Made by a program: the position numbers and the translations under genes | The notes under the pieces: generated by a model | Seen by the model: the letters and a program-made list of their open reading frames with translations, nothing else | Database searches by the model: none | What the model was told of the DNA's origin: nothing | DNA from: an uncultured Veillonella sp. | GTDB taxonomy: Bacteria > Bacillota > Negativicutes > Veillonellales > Veillonellaceae | Reading direction: 5' to 3' | DNA length: 17,188 bases | Assembly: GCA_900549805.1 (NCBI GenBank) | Contig: URPV01000022.1 | Coordinates: 1 to 17,188 of the forward strand | Shown: positions 7,728 through 13,484 of the stretch, piece after piece | Layout: the number at the start of each line of letters is the position of its first letter | Position numbering within the stretch: position 1 is the stretch's first letter

Positions 7728-7935
7728 CGTCCTCCCCTTCCTCTGTTAGGCGGGACACAATGGACTTAGCAGCTTTTTCAAACTTAGGACGGGCCATGAG
7801 GACCTGATGACCACAACCTGTACAAACCACCATAAAGTCTGTCCCAATCCGCTTAACTTCCATAGTATCTGCCCCACAAGGATGCTTTTTCTTCATGCGC
7901 ACTATGTCGCCCACCTTATATTTAACAAATGTCAT
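7699..7935 (-). CDS. DUF951 family small Cys-rich protein
   Basis: A 78-residue protein of DUF951 (PF06107), recognised by YKVGDIVRMKKKHPCG, then a core with V-C38-T-G-C41-G-H43 and PKFEK. Cys20, Cys38, Cys41 and His43 could bind a metal, but function is unknown. Family members are usually about 65 residues and often neighbour ychF or the replication-origin region. This copy has an acidic C-terminal tail and its end overlaps the selD start, so it leads the selenium operon. AAAGGAGG lies 5 bases upstream of the ATG. A TATAAT on the minus strand (7961-7966) and a dyad behind it mark the operon promoter. Confidence 0.88.
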   Translation of the reverse strand: MTFVKYKVGDIVRMKKKHPCGADTMEVKRIGTDFMVVCTGCGHQVLMARPKFEKAAKSIVSRLTEEGEDDGKVNRLCD

Positions 7936-7960
7936 GGAAACCTCCTTTATATATATAATA

Positions 7961-7984
7961 ATTATACTATATAGGACCTATATA
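7961..7984 (-). promoter_or_regulatory. promoter -10 and operator-like dyad of the selenium operon
   Basis: On the minus strand TATAAT (7966-7961) lies about 26 bases upstream of the DUF951 start. Immediately upstream is a perfect dyad TATATAGG-A-CCTATATA (7968-7984), sitting in the -10/-35 spacer, where a bound repressor would block polymerase. No good -35 is seen. Confidence 0.5.
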
Positions 7985-8202
7985 AGGCCTAGACCTCCAA
8001 TACATAGATTCCTCAAGGGCCTCAAATCCACTCTCATCTAGTTCATCAATCCACCTATTTTTATTATCACTAATATTTCTCATTTACTTATAATAAGGAC
8101 TTTAAAATTTGTAAACTAATTAAATTATAGTTCTAAAGAGTCGCCATTTTACTGGTTTTGTAAGGATTTATATGAAAATTTAAATTTTTCTATATACCCC
8201 TC
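7985..8202. other. AT-rich divergent intergenic stretch, nothing recognised
   Basis: This is the central part of the 408-base region between the leftward selenium operon and the rightward rubrerythrin gene. I find no open frame, strong hairpin or repeat in it. The flanking parts hold the two divergent promoters. Confidence 0.5.
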
Positions 8203-8231
8203 TTGATTTTCTCAAAATGCTGATTTATAAT
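8203..8231 (+). promoter_or_regulatory. strong sigma-70 promoter of rubrerythrin gene
   Basis: TTGATT (8203-8208) and TATAAT (8226-8231) are 17 bases apart. Transcription would begin near 8238, leaving a leader of about 105 bases before the ATG at 8344, whose ribosome site is AGGAG (8331-8335). Confidence 0.7.
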
Positions 8232-8263
8232 GTAATCAACAATGATTCTTCGTTAGAATCATT
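8221..8263. promoter_or_regulatory. tandem operator-like dyads at the rubrerythrin promoter
   Basis: Two dyads share the half-site TGATT/AATCA. One is at 8221-8238 and overlaps the -10. The other is a perfect 9-base-arm repeat AATGATTCT-TCGTT-AGAATCATT (8241-8263) at the transcription start. Fur/PerR-family repressors control rubrerythrins in clostridia and use sites of this general look, but neither dyad is a clean 7-1-7 box. Confidence 0.5.
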
Positions 8264-8343
8264 CCTAAACAAGATTTGGGTAAGTACCCTCTATTGATTA
8301 GGTTTATAAGTATTTATTGTAATTTATTATAGGAGAAATCAAA

Positions 8344-8898
8344 ATGGCAGAACTTAAAGGCTCCAAAACAGAACAAAACCTCGCTGCAGCATTTGCTGGC
8401 GAATCTCAAGCATTCCAAAAATATTCCTACTATGCTGCAGCAGCTAAAAAAGCTGGTTACAACAAATTGGCTGCTTACTTCGAAGAAACAGCTCGCAACG
8501 AAATGGCTCACGCTAAATTGTGGTTCAAAAACTTGCATGGTGGCGAAGTGCCAACTGACATGATCTTGAACTTGGAAGATGCAGCAGCTGGTGAAAACTA
8601 CGAACAAACCGAAATGTATCCTTCCTTCGCTGCAGTAGCTAAAGAAGAAGGCTTCACAAAAATTGCTTAACTATTGGAACAAGTTGGTAAAATCGAAGCT
8701 CGCCATGAACAACGTTACAAAGAATTGGCTGCTGAAATCAAAGACGAAATCGCTTTCAAATCTGGCGAACCTGTTGCATGGATTTGCGCTAACTGTGGCT
8801 ACATCCACGTAGGTACTGAAGCTCCTCAAGTTTGCCCTGTATGTGCTCATCCACGTGCATTCTTCGAACGCTTCCGCGAAGAAAAACCTTTAATCTAA
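8344..8898 (+). pseudogene. rbr: rubrerythrin, interrupted by an in-frame TAA
   Basis: The intact frame would encode a rubrerythrin of 184 codons: a ferritin-like diiron domain plus a C-terminal rubredoxin domain, a cytosolic NADH-linked peroxidase protecting anaerobes from hydrogen peroxide. Metal ligands visible are Glu20, Glu53, His56, Glu87 and Glu90. Codon 109 (8668-8670) is TAA. Directly after it, in the same frame, come LLEQVGKIEARHEQRY with Glu118 and His121, then the rubredoxin cysteines CANCGY and CPVCAHP. Family alignment places one ordinary residue at the stop, so a single substitution (for example CAA to TAA) is the simplest cause. The downstream part begins with a possible TTG at 8674 but has no ribosome site, so separate translation is unlikely. 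The 108-residue product would lack two ligands and the electron-entry domain. The stop could be a real mutation, a sequencing error or, less likely, read through. Codon use is unchanged across the break. Confidence 0.85.
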
Positions 8899-8944
8899 TA
8901 TAAGATTAAATATGTAGGGGTTTTCCCTCCCCCATCAGGGATAT

Positions 8945-8982
8945 AAAAAGACACCCGCTCATCTACGAGCAGGTGTCTTTTT
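8945..8982. terminator. Terminator between rbr and modC
   Basis: Arms 8945-8960 and 8967-8982 (AAAAAGACACC...GGTGTCTTTTT) pair with one mismatch around a 6-base loop. A- and T-runs on either side suit the converging rubrerythrin and modABC transcripts. Confidence 0.9.
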
Positions 8983-9012
8983 TACATTCAGATTACACTT
9001 TCATAACCATAA

Positions 9013-9642
9013 TCACTTAAGCTTGGTCAGTTGTCCCTCTTCACAGATCCAGTGATGATCTGCGACGCGGGCCGCTTCTTCTGGGTCATGGGTAACCCAG
9101 AGGCAAGGGATTGCCCATTGTTTAATAATAGTCTGCAAGTCCGCCTGTAGCTTTAGCTTGAGGTCCCAGTCCAAATTCGATAGAGGTTCATCCAAGAGAA
9201 GAAGATTAGGCCTAGAATACAGGGCCCTAGCCAAAGCTACCCGCTGCTGCTCGCCACCAGACAAGCTAGATACCCCTTGCTTCCTATATTTCTCAATGCC
9301 CAAGGACAGGAGTAAATTGTCCAAAAGAGCCTGATCTCCCCGTTTGGAATACGTAATATTAGCTTCTACCGTCATATGAGGAAAAACCATATTCCCCTGT
9401 GGCATATAGCCCACTTGACGGTCCTGAGGCCGTATAAACAAGCGCTTATCCACACGAACCCAGTCTTGGTCGTTACAGCGAATAAATCCGCTTTCAACTG
9501 GGACCAAGCCAGCTAATGCTTTGATCAATGTGGACTTACCAGATCCAGATGAACCCGTTAAGACGGTTATCCCCTGATCCAATTGACCTTGCGCCGCTAC
9601 GGTGAAGTGAGACCGTTTGACAGTTATAGAGAATTCAATCAC
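9013..9642 (-). CDS. modC: molybdate ABC transporter ATP-binding protein ModC
   Basis: A 209-residue ABC ATPase that powers molybdate (or tungstate) import. It shows Walker A G30-SSGSGKS-T38, the Q-loop in GYMPQGNMVFPHMTV, the signature LSGGEQQRVALARAL, Walker B LLLLDEPLSNLD and the switch histidine in WVTHDPEEAA. It is much shorter than E. coli ModC (about 350 residues), and the C-terminal Mop/TOBE oxyanion-sensing domain is absent, so substrate feedback must come from elsewhere. The start is GTG at 9642, 3 bases after the modB stop, with AGGAGG 6 bases upstream partly inside modB, indicating translational coupling. It is the last gene of modABC. Confidence 0.92.
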   Translation of the reverse strand: MIEFSITVKRSHFTVAAQGQLDQGITVLTGSSGSGKSTLIKALAGLVPVESGFIRCNDQDWVRVDKRLFIRPQDRQVGYMPQGNMVFPHMTVEANITYSKRGDQALLDNLLLSLGIEKYRKQGVSSLSGGEQQRVALARALYSRPNLLLLDEPLSNLDWDLKLKLQADLQTIIKQWAIPCLWVTHDPEEAARVADHHWICEEGQLTKLK

Positions 9643-9645
9643 AGA

Positions 9646-10311
9646 CTACCTCCTCCTAGAGCCTAGCATGCTTTGCTGGGTTAGCATACGGATAGAAAAC
9701 AAGAGCGCTAGCGTTAGCAGACAAATATAAACAACCAGTTCAAAGGCCTGCATATACTGCCCTGCCTCTGCATAGGTATATATAGCTAACGGCATAGTCC
9801 GTGTCATGCCAGGAATATTGCCCGCGATTAAGATGGTAGCCCCAAACTCACCGGCAGCTCGGCAGAAAGCCAGGATGGCTCCAGACAAAAGACCTCTCCA
9901 TGCTAAGGGTAAAGAAATAGTCCAAAAGATTCGCCATTCAGATGCCCCTAGAGTTCTAGCAACATCTTCCATATTCCCGTCTACAGACTCTAGGGCGGCC
10001 CGTAAGGACTGGTAAAATAAGGGAAAGGCTACGACAGCGGATGCCACAATAGCACCCAGTGTTGAGAAGACAATCCGAATACCATGGGCCTCTAACCAGG
10101 CACCAAAACTATAGCCTGGTGTAAAAACCAAGAGTAAGGCAAAGCCGATAACTACAGGTGGTAACACTAGTGGCAAGGTGAGGACCGCATCAATTACAGC
10201 TAAGCCCCGCCAATGATAGCGGTGCATGATATAATTCCACGCGATTCCTGCTACAATGACCAAAACAAGGGCCATGGATGCTACATAAATGGATAAGACA
10301 AATGGGCTCAT
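9646..10311 (-). CDS. modB: molybdate ABC transporter permease ModB
   Basis: A 221-residue inner-membrane permease with about five hydrophobic segments. The cytoplasmic EAA loop reads EDVARTLGASEWRIFWTISLPLAWRG in short pieces around residues 137-163, and EFGATILIAGNIPGMTRTMPLAIY near 170-195 is characteristic of ModB/CysT-type oxyanion permeases. It pairs with ModC and receives molybdate from ModA. GAGGAGG lies just upstream of the ATG. A perfect stem-loop separates it from modA, 54 bases upstream in the same operon. Confidence 0.93.
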   Translation of the reverse strand: MSPFVLSIYVASMALVLVIVAGIAWNYIMHRYHWRGLAVIDAVLTLPLVLPPVVIGFALLLVFTPGYSFGAWLEAHGIRIVFSTLGAIVASAVVAFPLFYQSLRAALESVDGNMEDVARTLGASEWRIFWTISLPLAWRGLLSGAILAFCRAAGEFGATILIAGNIPGMTRTMPLAIYTYAEAGQYMQAFELVVYICLLTLALLFSIRMLTQQSMLGSRRR

Positions 10312-10328
10312 GAAACCTCCTCATATAG

Positions 10329-10352
10329 GTAAAGGGCCCTAAGGCCCTTTAC
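10329..10352. other. modA-modB intercistronic stem-loop
   Basis: GTAAAGGGCC-CTAA-GGCCCTTTAC has perfect 10-base arms with a 4-base loop. There is no T-run after it in the leftward direction, so it is more likely a partial terminator or an mRNA-stabilising element that keeps modA message abundant. Confidence 0.7.
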
Positions 10353-10365
10353 ACATTACTTATGA

Positions 10366-11142
10366 TTATTTTGCTGCAGAAGTAAAACCATGTGCTTCCA
10401 AAATCGCTTGTGCGTCTTGGCTCATCAAGTAATCGTAGAATTCACGAGTCAACTTGCTGTCATTCTTACTAACAATACCTACAGGATATACGATTGGATC
10501 GTGGCTGTCATCACCTGTGCTATCAGTAATTTGCAATTTATCCCCGCCTGCAATGGCATCGGTTTTGTAAACAAAGCCTACATCCCCCGCTCCTTGACTG
10601 ATATAAGCCAATACAGCGCGCACGTCCTTAGCAAACACGAGTTGACCTTGCACTTGGTTCCACAAGTTAGCCTTTTGTAAAGCTTGTTGTGCATAGCGAC
10701 CAGCTGGTACAGTATCGATATTGCCGATTACGATACGACCTTGTTCCTTACTATTTTCCATGCTCACCGGTGCATGCCCAGCAGGTACAATCAATACCAA
10801 TTCATTCTTAACCAAAGGTTTTACATCAGATACAAGATTTTTGTCTTGTAATAACTTCATATTCTTTTCGTCCGCAGAAATGAAGAGGTTCGCTGGTGCC
10901 CCGCCTTCAATTTGTTGACGCAAGGTACCAGACCCAGCGTAGTTGATCACCAATTGATCGTCAGACAGACCTTTGGTCTTTTTAAAGTTGCCTGCGATTT
11001 CATCCATAGACTCCTTGAGGCTAGCTGCAGCTTGAACAGTAATAGTCTCATGGGAATCTTGTTGGCTCAATCCACAGCCTACAAAGAGCGCCATGGTAGC
11101 AATCAAAAAGGCAAAGGAGAAGTATTTTAATATTACTTTCAT
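10366..11142 (-). CDS. modA: molybdate-binding lipoprotein ModA
   Basis: A 258-residue substrate-binding protein for molybdate (possibly tungstate). The N-terminal lipoprotein signal MKVILKYFSFAFLIATMALF ends in V-G-C23, so it is predicted to be lipid-anchored on the outer face of the inner membrane. Family features are VQAAASLKESMDEIA, YAGSGTLRQQIEGGAPANLF and ISADEKNM in the first lobe, and the hinge DVRAVLAYISQGAGDVGFVY near 170-190. It is first in modABC. An extended -10 (11186-11194) lies upstream, and the divergent AEC carrier gene starts 173 bases away. The terminator at 8945-8982 lies beyond modC. Confidence 0.95.
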   Translation of the reverse strand: MKVILKYFSFAFLIATMALFVGCGLSQQDSHETITVQAAASLKESMDEIAGNFKKTKGLSDDQLVINYAGSGTLRQQIEGGAPANLFISADEKNMKLLQDKNLVSDVKPLVKNELVLIVPAGHAPVSMENSKEQGRIVIGNIDTVPAGRYAQQALQKANLWNQVQGQLVFAKDVRAVLAYISQGAGDVGFVYKTDAIAGGDKLQITDSTGDDSHDPIVYPVGIVSKNDSKLTREFYDYLMSQDAQAILEAHGFTSAAK

Positions 11143-11185
11143 CTTTTACACCTTATAAATATTAGATGAATAAATTGCTTTTATT

Positions 11186-11194
11186 ATTATACCA
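11186..11194 (-). promoter_or_regulatory. extended -10 promoter of modABC
   Basis: On the minus strand TGGTATAAT forms an extended -10 with consensus TATAAT, about 45 bases upstream of the modA start. No good -35 is visible, and I found no recognisable ModE-type operator. Confidence 0.5.
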
Positions 11195-11253
11195 AAGGAA
11201 TATGATTAATTTCGTGATTTTTATTGCACATTCATGAAACTCACAGGTATTAA

Positions 11254-11282
11254 TTGTCATAGGTTTATAATTAAGTTACCAT
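11254..11282 (+). promoter_or_regulatory. candidate promoter of the AEC carrier gene
   Basis: TTGTCA (11254-11259) and TACCAT (11277-11282) are 17 bases apart, 33 bases before the start codon at 11316. It is back to back with the modABC promoter. Confidence 0.45.
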
Positions 11283-11315
11283 AGCAGTATAACTAAGCTA
11301 TATAAAGGAGAACGT

Positions 11316-12305
11316 ATGAATCCCTTAGAACTTATTACCCATATCTTTATGACCTCTATGGTCCCCTTAGCAATACTAGCCATGGGTGGATATATAATCG
11401 ATCAAAAATTCAATCTAGATATCAAGACACTATCTAAGCTTAACTTCTTTATCTTCCTCCCCTCTTTTGTCTTTACAGAGATCTATGAGGCCAAAATCAA
11501 TCTAGCCAGCTTAGAAATTGTAGTGGCCGCTATCCTCATCGTTCTCCTCAACTACATCATGACTCGCTTGATCGGCCTCTTACAGGGCTACGATGCCATG
11601 AAGAATGCGGCCCAACGCAACCTTGTGATGTTTACAAATGCTGGTAATATAGGGGTTGCCTTATCGATCTTTATTTATTCTAACGCTCCTTTTATCTTCA
11701 ATGGGCAAACGCCCTATCTAAAGGAAGCCATTTCAGCAGCTATTACAGTCCTCTTAGTACAGACCACCTTCTCTAACACCTTCGGGTTCTACCAGGCGGG
11801 GTCCGGTCGACTTTCTACGCGAGACGCCATCTCCATCGTCTTTCATATGCCTATGATATATGTGGTACCCCTGGCTCTAATTTTTAAGTTTCTAGTCCCT
11901 ATCGACCTAACTGAGACATTTATTTTCAAACCCTTGACCATCTTCGGTAGCGCCTTTGTCCCCATCGCTATGGTAGCCCTAGGCCTACAAATCAACCGAA
12001 CCTCCCTCAACTTCTTTCACAAAGATGTGATGGTTACCTCCTTCCTCCGCATTATCATAGGCCCCCTCTTAGCCTTACTTATGATTCAACTATTAGCCTT
12101 TATCTATGGGCCTTTGGATGCCATTGCCTCCCAGGTTCTAATTATCATGTACGCCACCCCTTCAGCGGTTAACATGGGGCTTATCGCTATGGAAATGCGC
12201 AATAACCCTGAATATACTACTCAGGTTATCATGGCCACCACCATCCTATCGGCCATTAGCATGCCGATTTTCGTCATGATGGCCTACCAACTCTTTCCCC
12301 TATAA
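11316..12305 (+). CDS. AEC (auxin efflux carrier) family transporter
   Basis: A 329-residue integral membrane protein with about ten hydrophobic segments in two five-helix halves. MVPLAILAMGGYIID begins the first half, RNLVMFTNAGNIGVALSIFIY (about 101-121) is the conserved unwound-helix region, and APTSAVN-like ATPSAVNMGLIAMEM (about 288-302) is its counterpart in the second half. Bacterial AEC members export or exchange organic acids such as malate or malonate, or amino acids; the substrate cannot be read here. AAGGAG lies 7 bases before the ATG. It is a single rightward gene between two leftward operons, ending at the terminator shared with arsR. Family assignment is firm, substrate unknown. 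Confidence 0.88.
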   Translation: MNPLELITHIFMTSMVPLAILAMGGYIIDQKFNLDIKTLSKLNFFIFLPSFVFTEIYEAKINLASLEIVVAAILIVLLNYIMTRLIGLLQGYDAMKNAAQRNLVMFTNAGNIGVALSIFIYSNAPFIFNGQTPYLKEAISAAITVLLVQTTFSNTFGFYQAGSGRLSTRDAISIVFHMPMIYVVPLALIFKFLVPIDLTETFIFKPLTIFGSAFVPIAMVALGLQINRTSLNFFHKDVMVTSFLRIIIGPLLALLMIQLLAFIYGPLDAIASQVLIIMYATPSAVNMGLIAMEMRNNPEYTTQVIMATTILSAISMPIFVMMAYQLFPL

Positions 12306-12347
12306 CAATCAATCCATCCTAACAGTGAGCTTGTTGGCAATCTATAA

Positions 12348-12398
12348 AAAAAGAGTCGCTTATCATCTATCTAATCTAGATGCTAAGCGACTCTTTTT
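12348..12398. terminator. Terminator between AEC gene and arsR
   Basis: Arms AAAAAGAGTCGCTTA (12348-12362) and TAAGCGACTCTTTTT (12384-12398) are perfectly complementary, and an inner CATCTA/TAGATG pair extends the stem. A- and T-runs on both flanks suit two converging transcripts. Confidence 0.92.
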
Positions 12399-12408
12399 CC
12401 TTATTCTG

Positions 12409-12693
12409 CTATTCGGTCACATGCTCAAGGCCCGTATCTAAGAGGATCTTAATATGGTGATCAGCTAGGCGGTAGTAGGCTGTTTTCCCCTCTTTGCGGT
12501 AGGTCACTAGATTGGCGGTCCGAAGAACCCGAAGTTGGTGGGAAATAGCTGACTGGCCCATAGCCATAGCTTCTGCTAGGTGAGACACACACATATCACC
12601 CTCGAGAAGAATACGGATAATACGTAGACGAGTGGGGTCACCCATGATTTTAAACAACTCAGCCAGTTGTTGTGTTGTCATATCTTGGTCCAT
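12409..12693 (-). CDS. ArsR/SmtB family regulator with SmtB/CzrA-type metal site
   Basis: A 94-residue winged-helix repressor. The DNA-binding part is GDPTRLRIIRILLEGDMCVSHLAEAM in short pieces, then the recognition helix QSAISHQLRVLR (47-58) and the wing RKEGKTAYYRL (66-76). The C-terminal helix carries D78-x-H80-x10-H91-x2-E94, exactly the alpha-5 motif with which SmtB and CzrA bind zinc, cobalt or nickel between subunits. Metal-responsive derepression is therefore likely. I start at ATG 12693, where AAGGAGG lies 4 bases upstream; the ATG at 12732 lies inside a hairpin. No metal transporter is adjacent. It lies downstream of uspA behind a terminator-like hairpin, so it may depend on read-through, and its targets may be elsewhere. 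Confidence 0.88.
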   Translation of the reverse strand: MDQDMTTQQLAELFKIMGDPTRLRIIRILLEGDMCVSHLAEAMAMGQSAISHQLRVLRTANLVTYRKEGKTAYYRLADHHIKILLDTGLEHVTE

Positions 12694-12708
12694 GAGGCCT
12701 CCTTCGGT

Positions 12709-12740
12709 AAAAAAGAGGCTTTGCATAGGCAAAGCCTCTT
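12709..12740 (-). terminator. terminator/attenuator between uspA and arsR
   Basis: On the minus strand AAGAGGCTTTGC-CTAT-GCAAAGCCTCTT is a perfect 12-base-pair stem, followed by TTTT. It ends uspA transcription and sits only 16 bases before the arsR start, overlapping the region where an arsR promoter would be expected. Confidence 0.85.
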
Positions 12741-12751
12741 CAATAATCGTC

Positions 12752-13201
12752 TTATTTTACAATCAATACAGGGCAAGTAGAATGACTTGTTACGTAGCTA
12801 GATACAGAACCCATGAACAAACCTTTCAATGGGCCAAGGCCACGGGAACCCATAACGATCAAATCAGCATCGTATTTTTTAGCAACTGCCAACAATGCAG
12901 GACCAGGGGAGCCAACTTCAAATACGGATTTAACTTCTTTAACCCCAGATGGAATTTCTTTTACGATATCATCGAGGATTTGTTTACCGTTTTCTTCCAT
13001 GTCTTCAGCGATTTGTTCAGATACATAACCACCGGAAATAGGAGTTTGGTCAAAATTGGAAATAGCGGATACGATGTTTGCAACATGAACCACAATCAAT
13101 TGTGCTTCGTTACGGTCAGCAACGGAGAGGGCATGTTCCAAAGCCCGTTTGGCATTTTCAGAACCATCAACAGGAACTACAATTGTTTTGTATTGTACCA
13201 T
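12752..13201 (-). CDS. universal stress protein (UspA family, ATP-binding type)
   Basis: A 149-residue single-domain Usp protein with an alpha/beta Rossmann-like fold. TIVVPVDGSENAKRAL forms the first strand and nucleotide loop, LIVVHV is the second strand, and G118-S-R-G121-x9-G131-S132 is the ATP-binding signature, so it belongs to the nucleotide-binding subgroup (MJ0577-like) rather than the UspA type that lacks it. Such proteins are induced by starvation and stress and often act as small dimeric regulators; the partner is unknown. AGGAGG lies 8 bases upstream of the ATG. A TTACAAG/CTTGTAA dyad (13291-13317) sits about 90 bases upstream and could be a regulatory site. No clear promoter was found. 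A hairpin terminator separates it from arsR. Confidence 0.93.
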   Translation of the reverse strand: MVQYKTIVVPVDGSENAKRALEHALSVADRNEAQLIVVHVANIVSAISNFDQTPISGGYVSEQIAEDMEENGKQILDDIVKEIPSGVKEVKSVFEVGSPGPALLAVAKKYDADLIVMGSRGLGPLKGLFMGSVSSYVTSHSTCPVLIVK

Positions 13202-13290
13202 AATCAGAACCTCCTATAGTATATGTGCTTTTCTATCTCATCTATATAATTCTAGATAAAAGCCCATATTTCCTCTATACTGGACACATT

Positions 13291-13317
13291 TTACAAGAAT
13301 CACAAACTATCTTGTAA
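13291..13317. promoter_or_regulatory. dyad upstream of uspA
   Basis: TTACAAG and CTTGTAA are perfect 7-base inverted arms with 13 bases between, so their centres are about two helical turns apart. It lies in the 283-base space between uspA and the exported-protein gene. This could be an operator; the rest of that space shows nothing clear. Confidence 0.3.
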
Positions 13318-13484
13318 ATATACTTTTAGGTTACAACTTTATCCGCTAATTTGCAATACCTCAAGTCCCCACTAGTCCATGATATTTTCTTATAGAGTCC
13401 CTTAGAAAACTTGCTAGCTAAGATAGATACATACCATGTGTTAGCCTTTATCAGCCACTATATATAGTATTCTGGCAAGGACTG

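Noticed and set aside
8674..8898. separate 74-residue rubredoxin-like gene starting at TTG 8674
   Set aside because: No ribosome site precedes it and it continues the rubrerythrin frame exactly, so it is the broken-off 3' part.
12694..12732. longer ArsR start at 12732
   Set aside because: The added residues come from the uspA terminator hairpin, while ATG 12693 has AAGGAGG at the right distance.
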